Below are positions 8,580 through 17,956 of a DNA stretch of 64,000 nucleotides, in pieces. Numbering within the stretch: the stretch's first letter is position 1; every line of letters begins with the position of its first letter. The notes beneath the pieces were generated by a model. It was not told where the DNA came from, made no database searches, and saw only the letters and a program-made list of their open reading frames with translations. The DNA comes from Saprospiraceae bacterium (GTDB taxonomy: Bacteria > Bacteroidota > Bacteroidia > Chitinophagales > Saprospiraceae), in assembly GCA_016714895.1 (NCBI GenBank), contig JADKBV010000013.1:62001-126000 (forward strand), given 5' to 3'. Both the position numbers and the translations under genes were made by a program.

Positions 8580-9503
8580 ATGAAGATTATCGTAGTAGGT
8601 GGTGTGGCAGGAGGAGCCACTGCCGCAACAAGACTCCGCAGATTAAGTGAAAAAAATGAAATCATTATCTTTGAAAAAGGAGAACATGTGAGTTTTGCCA
8701 ATTGTGGCCTCCCTTATCATATCGGTGGAACGATTCCGGACAGAGACAAACTTCTGCTCCAAACACCGGAAAGTCTGAAAATCAGGTACAATCTGGATAC
8801 CCGGATTTTTACAGAAGTTCTGGCAATCAACAGAGAGCAAAAAACTGTCACCGCAAAAAACCGGATAACCGGAATCGTGTATGATGAGTCTTACGATAAA
8901 CTTTTATTATCGCCTGGCGCAGAACCAATCCGACCACCTTTGGAAGGCATTGATTCTCAGAATGTTCTGACCTTACGCAATATTGCAGATATGGACAAAA
9001 TCATTCAAAAAACCAAAACCAACAATGATTTTGTCATCGTAGGAGGAGGATTTATTGGCCTCGAAATCGCCGAAAACCTCATTAAACTGGGTAAAAAGGT
9101 ACGCCTGGTCGAACTAAACAAGCAGGTCATGGCTCAGGTAGACTTTGAAATGGCAAGTTACATGCATCACAAAGCAAAAGATCATGGTTTGGGTTTGTTG
9201 CTGAATCATAGTGTTCAAAAATTTGTGGACACTCAGCAAGGAATGGAAGTGCATCTCTCCAATAATAAAGTGCTAAAAACCGAGGTGGTTATATTGTCTA
9301 TCGGCGTTAAACCGGAAAATTCTCTGGCGAAAAATGCCGGTCTCAATATTGGTGAAACTGGTGGGATTTTGGTTAACCCCTACCTACAGACCAATGATGA
9401 AGACATCTATGCGGTCGGTGATGCCATCGAAGTCATCCATGTCATTCACCACAAAAAAGTTCATATACCCCTTGCATGGCCCGGCAATCGTCAGGGAAGA
9501 TAG
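8580..9503 (+). CDS. CoA-disulfide reductase-like flavoprotein, 5' part (truncated by TAG)
   Basis: This 307-codon part encodes the FAD- and NAD(P)H-binding domains of a pyridine-nucleotide disulfide oxidoreductase. The FAD motif is VVGGVAGGATAATRLRR, the redox-active cysteine is C42 in FANCGLPYHIGG, the NADPH motif is VIVGGGFIGLEIAENL, and the second FAD motif ends at DEDIYAVGDA. The family reduces CoA disulfide, persulfides or polysulfides in the cytoplasm. Translation stops at a TAG (9501-9503) within the normally continuous segment LAWPGNRQGR-x-VADN. A one-base CAG-to-TAG change would explain this. Without the dimerisation domain the fragment is unlikely to be active unless the stop is read through. 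Confidence 0.85.
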   Translation: MKIIVVGGVAGGATAATRLRRLSEKNEIIIFEKGEHVSFANCGLPYHIGGTIPDRDKLLLQTPESLKIRYNLDTRIFTEVLAINREQKTVTAKNRITGIVYDESYDKLLLSPGAEPIRPPLEGIDSQNVLTLRNIADMDKIIQKTKTNNDFVIVGGGFIGLEIAENLIKLGKKVRLVELNKQVMAQVDFEMASYMHHKAKDHGLGLLLNHSVQKFVDTQQGMEVHLSNNKVLKTEVVILSIGVKPENSLAKNAGLNIGETGGILVNPYLQTNDEDIYAVGDAIEVIHVIHHKKVHIPLAWPGNRQGR

Positions 9504-10241
9504 GTGGCTGACAACATTGTCAAAGGTAATATAACACCTTATTCCGGAAGTTTAGGCTCTTCGATCCTGAAGTTTTTTGAACTTTCTGTTGGTGCTACCG
9601 GATTGAATGAAAAAATACTTAAAAAGTACGGCATTGATTACCATACTATTATTGTGACCAAAGGACATCACGCAGGGTATTATCCGGGAGCCAAAGATTT
9701 ATTGTTAAAAGTATTGTTTGACGGCTTCGGAAATATTCTGGGAGCACAAGGGGTCGGTGAACAAGGGGTTGACAAAAGAATTGATATCATAGCCACTGCC
9801 ATTAAAGCCAATATGAAAATACAGGATCTTCAGGATATCGAAATCACGTATGCTCCTTCCTTCAATTCGGCCAAAGATCCGGTCAATATTGTAGGTTATG
9901 CTGCAGAAAACATGTTGAAAGGGGATCTGCATACTTTAAATTACGACCAACTGGAAGATTATGTAAAAAAACACAATGCCATTTTAGTGGACGTAAGGAC
10001 CCCATTGGAATTTATTGAAGGCCATATCGAAAGTGCTGTCAATATTCCGGTTGATAACCTCAGAGACACCATAAATTCTTTGGATAAAAACCGCAAATAC
10101 CTGATCTATTGTCAGGTAGGTCTGAGAGGTTATCTGGCACACCGAATTTTGAAAAACTTTGGTTTTGATGTCATCAATCTCAATGGCGGCTATAATTTAT
10201 GGAACAAGGTTCACTCAAAAAAACAAGAATTTGTGTATTAA
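9504..10241 (+). pseudogene. CoA-disulfide reductase 3' part: dimerisation and rhodanese domains
   Basis: The frame continues without shift from the TAG for 245 codons. It holds the dimerisation domain (about 1-145) of the oxidoreductase and a C-terminal rhodanese domain (about 150-245) with active-site loop YCQVGLRG. Together with the upstream part this makes a normal 553-residue CoA-disulfide reductase/rhodanese fusion, a type that handles sulfane sulfur. The GTG at 9504 could serve as a restart, but no ribosome-binding site is visible. It is best treated as the disconnected 3' half of a gene with a nonsense mutation or a base-call error. Confidence 0.8.
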
Positions 10242-10311
10242 CTAAAAACAGAAACCTTTTGAACAAAAAAAAGGTATTGTCTTGAGAAAAACAAATGAAA
10301 CTAAGATCTTG

Positions 10312-10350
10312 AAAACCTTTTTTGTATTGCAACGAAAAAGGTTTTTTTTT
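10312..10350 (+). terminator. Rho-independent terminator
   Basis: AAAACCTTTTT pairs with AAAAAGGTTTT around an approximately 12-base loop, followed by a T run. It ends the CoA-disulfide reductase transcript. Confidence 0.65.
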
Positions 10351-10512
10351 ATTCCTTAAAAATGTCGTATGATGACAATAGAACAGGAGTAAATGTCGTT
10401 TTACATTGATGTTTCTGTAAAACGGTTTTATCGTGTTTATCCTTAACAAATTTCAACGCTTTCTAAAAACGTTAATAAATGCAAAACAGTTTCAGATAGA
10501 AATATTTTTAAT

Positions 10513-10520
10513 ATCTTTGC
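10513..10520 (+). promoter_or_regulatory. -7 box for the 1264-aa T9SS protein gene
   Basis: TATCTTTG followed by CGGC is a strong Bacteroidota -7 element. A TTTC about 19 bases upstream could act as a weak -33 element. The implied transcript start near 10527 leaves a leader of about 150 bases. Confidence 0.65.
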
Positions 10521-10526
10521 GGCATA

Positions 10527-10676
10527 ATTCACCATGAATCATTTATTAAAGAGGCGAAATATGACAACTTTTTCATGGTGTTGACCCAATGACTGTTTTT
10601 AAATAAATATATGCAGGTTGTGTTCCCCGACAATCAACACAACCTGTTATCCTTGAACATATAATATTACAAAACA
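10527..10676 (+). promoter_or_regulatory. Structured 5' leader with two stem-loops
   Basis: Two inverted repeats lie in the predicted untranslated leader. CACCATGAA (10531-10539) pairs with TTCATGGTG (10572-10580). CAGGTTGTGTT (10614-10624) pairs perfectly with AACACAACCTG (10636-10646), an 11-bp stem with an 11-base loop and no following T run. The second could stabilise the message or control ribosome access; this is inference. No known riboswitch class was recognised. Confidence 0.5.
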
Positions 10677-13600
10677 ATGTTACAACGAAAATCTACCTGC
10701 GTACTTTTTGTATTGATTTTTTTAGGTTTTTTTATCCCTGAGGTAAAAGCACAACCTCCTTATCCTGAAATCGAATTGTGTTTTCCTACGGTCACCGCAA
10801 AAAAAGGAGATACCATCTGTATCCCTGTTACTGTCAAAAACTATATCGATGTGGAATCTTTCGGTATGCAGATTTTGTTTAATGCTAATATCGTCAGACC
10901 ATTAAGTACACTGAGATTCCCTGATCCAAGAATAACGGATGAGATCAAAACACTTACCCCGTTCATTGAAGACACCAGAGGTTCTATTAAAATCAGCCAC
11001 GTTGATTTACAACCAGTGACTTTACCAGATGATATTACATTATTTGAAATTTGTTTTGTTGTTATCGGAAATCCGGGTGATATGACTCCGATATTTCTTA
11101 ATGAAGCCTATGCTGATCATGGTTTTGGACAAGAGTCGGTTTCAGGAGGAGTTAATTTGAATCCTTTCAAAATCAAAAGAGGGTCCATAACGGTAGTTGC
11201 TAATCAAATCACCATCAGTACATCTATTTGTGATGCAACCAATGCTCCCACCAATAATAACGGCGTCCTCGAATTTATGGTAGGTGGCGGAACTCCTCCC
11301 TATACGTATACAATCAATCCCGGTGGTTTTTCGGGAACCAACCTTGCAGCGGGCCAGAGAATCAGACTTGAAAACATGAACACCGCTCTCTATAATATCA
11401 TGGTAACTGATGCTTTGAGTGCTACCCAATCTATCAATGCCAGGGTGTCGGACAACCTACCTTATTTGTATCAGATGATTGCCACTGACCCGACATGTGC
11501 CAACCGTGATATTCAAAACGGAAGTGTACAGGTCAACATAACCAATCCTGGTCCGTTTAATCCGGCAGGATTTAGTTATGAATGGTCCAATTTTGTATTT
11601 AATACCAACAACAACACTCAGCTTTCCAGCGGCACGTATTATGTGACCATCATCGACCCGTCAGGTTGCAGGGTTTACGACTCCGCTTCCATATTCAGAG
11701 AACCTATCGTTGCTACCCTGAATATTACCAAAGAAGTTTCCTGTCCCGGAGGAAGTGACGGAGAGATCAGTCTTGTTATTTCAGGTGGTTTTCCTTTTAT
11801 AAACAATCAATATGATATCCGTTTGAATGGTTTTTCACGTGGCAGAGTGCTCAATTTAAGTGGAATAGAGCCCGGAGAAAACACGATAGATGTGGTGGAC
11901 TCTTTAAATTGTTCAATGAGAATTACTTTTAATATGCCGGAAAAAGACGGTATCACTATTGATACCCTCTATAGGGATGATGTATCCTGTTTTGGTCTGG
12001 ACGACGGAAGAATCTCTATTGAGGCCAGTGAAGATGGCAACAGCAATTTTATTTTTGTGCTGCGAAGAACCAACCAAATCATACCGGGTGGTACGTCTTC
12101 ACCCAATACTTTTACTTTTAATTTTCTGGAAGCAGGAAGTTATACTTTGACAATCACTTCTATAGGTACAGGCTGTATTCTGGTAGTTCCTTTTGTGATA
12201 AGTCAACCAAACCCGATTGACTTATCCAATGTAAACATTCTGAACCCTTCCTGCGGCACCCAAAACGGTGTCATTACAGTATCACCGGCTTTCGGTACTG
12301 CCCCATATAATTATGCATGGAGCCACAATGCTGCCATAAACGCCAATAGTATTTCAGGACTTTCTGCCGGAAACTTCACGGTAACTGTTACTGATTTGAA
12401 TGGTTGTACAGCGACAAATACATTTAACCTGACAGAAATGTCAGGTAATGAAACAGTGCCTTTGATCAATGCGTTTGTTTCCAAACCTGTTTCCTGTTTC
12501 GGGGGAAATGACGGAAGTGTCACCGTGACATGTGTTCCTCCATCACCAACGTATACCTATCAATGGTTCAGACTAAATGAAACCAATGTGCTTTCAAACA
12601 TTGATTCAGCAGTTAATCTGAATGCCGGCACGTATGTTGTCATAGTCAGAAGCGGCAATTGCAGTGTTTTGGACACCATAGATTTAATGGACCCACAGGG
12701 AATGAATGTAAATTTTAACCTTGTGTCACCTACCTGTCCGGATAGCAAGAACGGATCGATCGGTGCCCTTGTCACAGGAGGCAATCCAAATTATACCTAC
12801 CAATGGTTTCAGGCCGGCAATCCGAATATTATAGCGTTAAATGTTACGGTACTTACACCGATAGATTCCGGTGAATATCTGTTAATCCTTACAGACAGCA
12901 AACTCTGTACTCAGGAATTTCCCGTTTATCTTGAAGCACCGGACTCTATAAATCTTCAACTACTTGAAGTCAACCAGGTCAATTGTTTTGGTTTGTCCAA
13001 CGGTCGCGCAGAAGTCTTAGCTACTGGTGGAACATCAGTCAACCCGGTTTTTAATTATTTCTGGTCCACATCTCCTATAGATTCTGGATCTTCCGCTTTT
13101 AATCTTCCTGCCGGAAGAAACTGGGTGATCGCAGCGGACAATCTTTGTGCTTCAGATACCTTCTTTTTTGATGTACCTACTGTACCCAGACTAAGTATTA
13201 CCTCAGCATCAGAATTTGACAACCCATCGTGTTTCGGGTCAACAGATGGTTATATCAACCTGATACCAGCCGGAGGAGTTGATTCAGGATTTGTATTCAA
13301 CTGGACATCCCCACCTGCTCCAAACACACCTACGGTAAACAATCTGGCTGCAGGCACATATTATTTCAGATTAAATGACTTTACCGGATGTACCATCAGT
13401 GATTCTATTACTTTGACACAGCCGGACTCTATGGCAGTGACCCTGAATTCACTGGCGACACAATTGTTATCCTGCCGTAATCTGGACAACGGACAAATAG
13501 GTGTTTTTACCACAGGAGGCAATCCGGGCATCATAAATTATTCATGGAATAACAATCCGGCAACAGGTGCCATAATCTCAGGACTTTCCGCAGGTAATTA

Positions 13601-14471
13601 CTGTGTGACAGCAACCGACAACAAAGGATGTAATGCCACTTACTGCTACGAACTGGTTTCTCCTCCTCCTGTGATAGGCAGAGTGGCCAGTCCGCAGGAT
13701 CCCGATTGTTTTGGCGAAAAAACCGAATTATGTATTGAAGCCATAAGTGGCGGAACAGGTAACAAATATACTTTCCAGGTAAATCAGGGACAAAGGTATC
13801 CGGCAGATTCCTGTATTTTGGTCTTTGCAGGAACCTATACCATCAATCTGATCGACTCTGCAGGTTGTTTTATCGACACAACCATTACCATCAATCAACC
13901 GGATGAAATAGGCATTGACCTTATAGATGAAATAGAAATCCAGTTAGGTCTTACCTCCGAATTGGTAACACTCAACATACCCGCAGGAGTGTCAGTAAAT
14001 ACAGTTACCTGGTTTCCGGCAGATACAACGGTAAAATGTCAAAATGCCGATTGTACAGAAGTTATTTTTAATCCTGTATCCAATACAACCTATCAGGTCA
14101 TAGTGACCGATGCCGACGGATGTACTGCCGTTGAAGAAATTCTGGTTCGGGTCAAAGATGTCAGAAATGTATTTTTCCCAAATATTTTTGCTCCGAAAGA
14201 AACCGGAGACCGTGGAGGATCCAATAATTTCTTTAATGTAAGTGTTGGTGCGGGAGTCGTTCAGGTATTGTCCCTTGAAGTGTACGACCGTTGGGGAAAT
14301 AAACTTTTTGAAAAGTTGAATTATTTACCTGACAATACTTTTGCAGATGGTTGGGATGGAACTTTCAGCGGCAATCTCCTGGATTCCGGTGTTTACGTGT
14401 ACAAAACGGTGATTCGTTTTTCAGATGGTAAAGACCTGATTTATACAGGAGACATAACTTTGACGAGGTAA
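10677..14471 (+). CDS. T9SS type-B surface protein with cohesin-like domain and SprB-like repeats
   Basis: A 1264-residue secreted protein. A signal peptide ends at about residue 26 (VKAQ). Residues about 30-170 form a cohesin-like beta domain (TVTAKKGDTICIPVTVKNY, 'SFGMQILFNANIV'). A series of about nine to ten SprB-like repeats follows, each starting with a variant of SCFGGNDGSVTV and containing GGxPxYTYQW-like strands. The C-terminus (about 1165-1264) is the gliding-motility-associated/CHU_C domain, with YDRWGNKLFEK and DGWDGTFSGNLLDSGVYVYK, a type-B T9SS sorting signal. It should be exported and displayed on the cell surface. SprB-type repeats occur in gliding adhesins, but no other gliding genes are in this window. 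It has its own promoter and leader. Confidence 0.85.
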   Translation: MLQRKSTCVLFVLIFLGFFIPEVKAQPPYPEIELCFPTVTAKKGDTICIPVTVKNYIDVESFGMQILFNANIVRPLSTLRFPDPRITDEIKTLTPFIEDTRGSIKISHVDLQPVTLPDDITLFEICFVVIGNPGDMTPIFLNEAYADHGFGQESVSGGVNLNPFKIKRGSITVVANQITISTSICDATNAPTNNNGVLEFMVGGGTPPYTYTINPGGFSGTNLAAGQRIRLENMNTALYNIMVTDALSATQSINARVSDNLPYLYQMIATDPTCANRDIQNGSVQVNITNPGPFNPAGFSYEWSNFVFNTNNNTQLSSGTYYVTIIDPSGCRVYDSASIFREPIVATLNITKEVSCPGGSDGEISLVISGGFPFINNQYDIRLNGFSRGRVLNLSGIEPGENTIDVVDSLNCSMRITFNMPEKDGITIDTLYRDDVSCFGLDDGRISIEASEDGNSNFIFVLRRTNQIIPGGTSSPNTFTFNFLEAGSYTLTITSIGTGCILVVPFVISQPNPIDLSNVNILNPSCGTQNGVITVSPAFGTAPYNYAWSHNAAINANSISGLSAGNFTVTVTDLNGCTATNTFNLTEMSGNETVPLINAFVSKPVSCFGGNDGSVTVTCVPPSPTYTYQWFRLNETNVLSNIDSAVNLNAGTYVVIVRSGNCSVLDTIDLMDPQGMNVNFNLVSPTCPDSKNGSIGALVTGGNPNYTYQWFQAGNPNIIALNVTVLTPIDSGEYLLILTDSKLCTQEFPVYLEAPDSINLQLLEVNQVNCFGLSNGRAEVLATGGTSVNPVFNYFWSTSPIDSGSSAFNLPAGRNWVIAADNLCASDTFFFDVPTVPRLSITSASEFDNPSCFGSTDGYINLIPAGGVDSGFVFNWTSPPAPNTPTVNNLAAGTYYFRLNDFTGCTISDSITLTQPDSMAVTLNSLATQLLSCRNLDNGQIGVFTTGGNPGIINYSWNNNPATGAIISGLSAGNYCVTATDNKGCNATYCYELVSPPPVIGRVASPQDPDCFGEKTELCIEAISGGTGNKYTFQVNQGQRYPADSCILVFAGTYTINLIDSAGCFIDTTITINQPDEIGIDLIDEIEIQLGLTSELVTLNIPAGVSVNTVTWFPADTTVKCQNADCTEVIFNPVSNTTYQVIVTDADGCTAVEEILVRVKDVRNVFFPNIFAPKETGDRGGSNNFFNVSVGAGVVQVLSLEVYDRWGNKLFEKLNYLPDNTFADGWDGTFSGNLLDSGVYVYKTVIRFSDGKDLIYTGDITLTR

Positions 14472-14472
14472 T

Positions 14473-15108
14473 CTACTTTACCATAACCAGGTTGATACCA
14501 TCACGCAAAGGCAAAAGAACATTATATACTCCGGGGTCATCTTTGATTTGTTTATTCAGATCATCCAAAACCTGAGTTCTTTTATCTTTTGTTTTTTCCA
14601 ATACTTTGCCGGACCACAACATATTATCCAGGATAATCATACTCCCTGACACCACCCTTTTTCTGATCATATCATAATAGGACGGATAGTTTTCTTTGTC
14701 AGCATCAATAAACACGAGGTCAAAATTACCGGAAATGGTGGGTATTATATCCATGGCATCACCTTCCAAAATCGTAATTCTGTCCTTAAATCTGCTTTGT
14801 TGTATATGCCTTTTGGCAATATCGAGCGTTTCAGGATTGATATCAATGGTGTACAGGATACCATCGTCACTAAGCCCTTCCGCCAGACATATAGCTGAAT
14901 ATCCGGTGAATGTTCCGATTTCGAGGATGCGCCGGGGTTTTTTAATCATGCTCAACATTTGCAAAAACATACCCTGAGTCGGTCCGGACAACATACGCGG
15001 TTGTGTGGTTTCCAGATGTGTTGATCTTTCCAAAAGAGTAGTCACAGGGTCCAACCCTTTCGAGTGGTCTTCACAATATTCGTAAAGGGAATAAAGTAAG
15101 TCTTGCAT
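14473..15108 (-). CDS. Class I SAM-dependent O-methyltransferase
   Basis: A 211-residue cytoplasmic methyltransferase of the caffeoyl-CoA/catechol O-methyltransferase family. The SAM-binding motif is RILEIGTFTGYSAICLAEGL, followed by LYTIDINPETLDIAKRH, ILEGDAMD and the metal-binding FDLVFIDADKENYPSYYD. LDNMLWSGKV completes the family pattern. The usual substrates are small catechol-like compounds; the real one is unknown. Its start lies two bases after the stop of the EamA transporter gene upstream, so the two form an operon. Its stop is one base from the stop of the convergent T9SS protein gene. Confidence 0.9.
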   Translation of the reverse strand: MQDLLYSLYEYCEDHSKGLDPVTTLLERSTHLETTQPRMLSGPTQGMFLQMLSMIKKPRRILEIGTFTGYSAICLAEGLSDDGILYTIDINPETLDIAKRHIQQSRFKDRITILEGDAMDIIPTISGNFDLVFIDADKENYPSYYDMIRKRVVSGSMIILDNMLWSGKVLEKTKDKRTQVLDDLNKQIKDDPGVYNVLLPLRDGINLVMVK

Positions 15109-15110
15109 GA

Positions 15111-15998
15111 TTATGGATATCTTTTAGTCAGAAAAGGATACATTAAAACGATAAAAACGATAAAAAAAGCACCAATATAAAATCCGGGATGCATATATTC
15201 TTTTTTTCCCAATAGTAACACAGCAAGCATTATACCATAAACCGGCTCCAGATTGATGACAATATTGGAAGCAAAGGCCGATATGTGTTGTAAAGCTTTT
15301 AAGGATAAAATATAAGCCAGAGTCGTACAAAATAATGCCAATATCAATATATAACCCCATTGCAAAAAGTCCTTCGGCAAAAAAGTATCAACTTCAAAAA
15401 ATGAGAAGTAAAAATTTCCGATTATTATAAAACTTAAAAAAATGGATGCTGAAAATAATTCCACGAAAGTGAATGCATATACATTGATGCCTTTACTGAG
15501 GTTTTTATTCAGGATCGAAAAAAGTGCTGCCAACGCCGCAGCCAGAAGACCAATACCCAATCCTGTGTAAAATCCACCAGGTACGTATTGTGTAATGAGT
15601 ACAAAACAGGGAATCATCAAAAGTCCAGGAATGATGTCTTTTTTTCGGAAGGGTTGTCTGTTGAGAAGAGGCTCCATAACAGAAGTAAACACAGAAGTCG
15701 CTGACATAGCGACCAAAGCTACTGTCGCATTAGCAACCTTAACCGCTCCATAAAAACACAACCAATGTAAGGAAACGATAACTCCGACTCCCGCTACCTT
15801 CAGCAAAACACCTTTATTTATCATTTCCGTCAGGGAAGATTTCTTAAAAAACAGCAACAAACTTCCGGATGTAATCATCACCCGCCACCAAACAAGCACC
15901 AATGCAGTTAATGTAATCAGATCGCCCAAAATCGCCGTAAAGCCAAATAACATTACAGCAATATGAATATAAAGATACGCTTTGGTGGTCTCTGACAA
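15111..15998 (-). CDS. EamA/DMT-family transporter
   Basis: A 295-residue inner-membrane protein with ten helices in two EamA repeats ('SLHWLCFYGAVKVANATVAL' in the first half and 'NIVINLEPVYGIMLAVLLLG' in the second). It belongs to the drug/metabolite exporter superfamily; the substrate is unknown. It is the first gene of a two-gene operon with the O-methyltransferase. A TAnnTTTG box at 16022-16029 lies about 24 bases before the start. The pairing could mean that the methylated product, or a related metabolite, is exported, but this is only inference from proximity. Confidence 0.85.
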   Translation of the reverse strand: MSETTKAYLYIHIAVMLFGFTAILGDLITLTALVLVWWRVMITSGSLLLFFKKSSLTEMINKGVLLKVAGVGVIVSLHWLCFYGAVKVANATVALVAMSATSVFTSVMEPLLNRQPFRKKDIIPGLLMIPCFVLITQYVPGGFYTGLGIGLLAAALAALFSILNKNLSKGINVYAFTFVELFSASIFLSFIIIGNFYFSFFEVDTFLPKDFLQWGYILILALFCTTLAYILSLKALQHISAFASNIVINLEPVYGIMLAVLLLGKKEYMHPGFYIGAFFIVFIVLMYPFLTKRYP

Positions 15999-16021
15999 AA
16001 TGAAATTATTTTAAAATGATG

Positions 16022-16029
16022 CAAAAATA
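16022..16029 (-). promoter_or_regulatory. -7 box for the EamA/O-methyltransferase operon
   Basis: On the minus strand this reads TATTTTTG, matching TAnnTTTG, about 24 bases before the ATG at 15998. The rest of the 300-base gap to 16300 is AT-rich with nothing else recognised. Confidence 0.55.
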
Positions 16030-16300
16030 AGAGAAAAAACCTACTTTAATCAGCTAATTAAAAAGCGGATGATATAACATCTTCATTATATGATAAAAGA
16101 ACTGGTTTTGTTATATTTCCCTACATCTTCCCTTTAAAAATAGGATGACAAAAACATTGGCTTTTTTATACTTGCCTGACAAAATGAAAAATAAAACCAA
16201 CGGATTTTCGTTACATAAAAACACATGACAAAAAAATTATTCTGTAAATAAAAAAATTAACTTAGCTTTATGGTCTCATTTTATTCAGTAAAACCTTTAT

Positions 16301-17038
16301 TTGGTGGAAAAATACCTGGTAGTTATACCAACGTACAATGAAATTGAAAATATTCGGGCAATCATCGAAGCAGCGTTGTCAAGGGGTCCGTTATTTCAGG
16401 TACTTATCGTAGATGATAATTCTCCTGACGGAACAGCAGATGAAGTTAAAAAAATGATGAACGAATACATGGGAAGGGTTCACCTCTTACAAAGAAGCGG
16501 AAAATTGGGTTTAGGCACAGCCTACATCGCAGGTTTTAAAAAATGCCTCGAACTCGGTGCTTCCCATATTTTTGAAATGGATGCTGACTTCAGCCACAAT
16601 CCGGACGATCTGAACAGATTGCTTCAACCTTTATTGGAAGGAAAGGCGCATATGTCCGTCGGAAGCAGATATACCAAAGGGGGAGGTATCAAAAACTGGC
16701 CTTGGGACAGGTTGATATTGTCATACGGAGCATCATTATATGTTCGTTTGATAACCTGGCTCTCCGTAAAAGATTCAACCGCAGGTTTTGTTTGTTACAA
16801 TGCCGAAGTATTAAAAACTATTCCTTTGGATAAAGTGACTTTCGTTGGGTATGCTTTTCAGATTGAGATGAAATTTGCAGCCGTTCAAAACGGATTTAAA
16901 ATTATCGAAGTACCTATTGTTTTTGCCGACAGAGAAAAAGGTAAATCAAAAATGCACTCAGGAATCATTTTTGAAGCCATAAAAGGTGTCCTCACCCTAA
17001 GGATGCGGGGATTTTCAGATTATTATAAAAACAAATAA
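16301..17038 (+). CDS. Polyprenol-phosphate mannosyltransferase (DPM1-like, GT2)
   Basis: A 245-residue glycosyltransferase family 2 enzyme like dolichol-phosphate mannose synthase. It transfers mannose, or a related sugar, from a nucleotide donor to a polyprenyl phosphate carrier. Family motifs are VVIPTYNEIENI, VDDNSPDGT, the metal-binding EMDADFSHNP, VGSRYTKGGGIKNWPWDR and FADREKGKSKM. There is no C-terminal membrane anchor, as in the short DPM1 type, so it is peripheral to the inner membrane. The start is TTG at 16301 or GTG at 16304. Its product could serve the TMTC-like enzyme at 2023-3933 (inference). Confidence 0.9.
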   Translation: MVEKYLVVIPTYNEIENIRAIIEAALSRGPLFQVLIVDDNSPDGTADEVKKMMNEYMGRVHLLQRSGKLGLGTAYIAGFKKCLELGASHIFEMDADFSHNPDDLNRLLQPLLEGKAHMSVGSRYTKGGGIKNWPWDRLILSYGASLYVRLITWLSVKDSTAGFVCYNAEVLKTIPLDKVTFVGYAFQIEMKFAAVQNGFKIIEVPIVFADREKGKSKMHSGIIFEAIKGVLTLRMRGFSDYYKNK

Positions 17039-17042
17039 TTAA

Positions 17043-17651
17043 TTATTTGTTTGAAAACTGTTTTACAAAGGTTTTTAAGTCTTTGATATTGTAATACACC
17101 TCACCTTTGTTGACGACAACCGGCATTTGAATATTATTTTCTTTATATCCGGCTTCTTTCAATTTTTCAAACATCAAATCATTGTTGGAAGGAGCAATAG
17201 TAGTGTTTAGTTCCAGGAATACCACCCCGTTTTTTTCCAATTCTTCGATGACAAAAGCACACCTCGGACAATCATCTTTGGTAAATACATTTACTTTTAC
17301 GGGATTGATTTGAATTCCGGTTGTTCTTGTGACCCTCTTATTCTGAGTCGGATTCACTTTTTTATAAGAAACAGAGGTGCCATATTCACAAGGAACTTTC
17401 GGATTATTGGTAAGTGTAGTTAAAACAAGTTCCTGCCCTCCGTTTAAAACCATTTTTTTGGGATAAACATCACTTGTGAGATATCCTTTGTATTGAAGCT
17501 GCAAGGTAAGTTCGATTGCTTCATTCAGATTGTTTTTGCCCATGATCAATACTTTGTTGTTTTCAAGTTTTTCATAAACTTCAACCTCTTCCTGCGCCCG
17601 GCCAACAGATATAGTCAGACACAATAAAAACATCCATAAAACACTTTTCAT
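17043..17651 (-). CDS. Secreted glutaredoxin-like protein
   Basis: A 202-residue protein with a signal peptide (MKSVLWMFLLCLTISVGRAQ). Residues about 25-95 resemble a small beta domain of unknown type. Residues about 118-202 form a glutaredoxin/thioredoxin-like domain with the motif DDCPRCAFVIEELEKNGVVF and the cis-proline segment 'NIQMPVVVNKGEVYY'. It probably acts on thiols or disulfides in the periplasm; partners are unknown. The disulfide-rich T9SS giants encoded next to it are possible clients (inference). It converges with the mannosyltransferase gene with a 4-base gap. Confidence 0.75.
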   Translation of the reverse strand: MKSVLWMFLLCLTISVGRAQEEVEVYEKLENNKVLIMGKNNLNEAIELTLQLQYKGYLTSDVYPKKMVLNGGQELVLTTLTNNPKVPCEYGTSVSYKKVNPTQNKRVTRTTGIQINPVKVNVFTKDDCPRCAFVIEELEKNGVVFLELNTTIAPSNNDLMFEKLKEAGYKENNIQMPVVVNKGEVYYNIKDLKTFVKQFSNK

Positions 17652-17872
17652 AAGACAAAATTTTAAACCGTAAAATTAATGGTTTTTTACCATTATTCAG
17701 TTATTATTTTGCCGGAAACCTACCAATATCTAAAATCATACATGAGTGATTTTTCAAGGTCGGAATAGACATCCGGTAAAGTCTAAAGAAACTTCTATCC
17801 CTTTCGCATTTCTGATGGTCAAAAATCAAGTAATGTAAAATAAGATTCCATTACAACATAGTTACATAGTTG

Positions 17873-17910
17873 ATAAAAAAAAAGGACCCTCTCCGACATT
17901 TCGGAGAGGG
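17873..17910 (-). terminator. Rho-independent terminator of the 1624-aa giant gene
   Basis: A perfect 10-bp stem CCCTCTCCGA/TCGGAGAGGG with a 4-base loop. On the minus strand it is followed by a T-rich run. It lies about 47 bases after the stop codon. Confidence 0.85.
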
Positions 17911-17956
17911 ATCCCATCCCAAAAACAGTAAACTCTTTTGAGAATAATTTATATAA

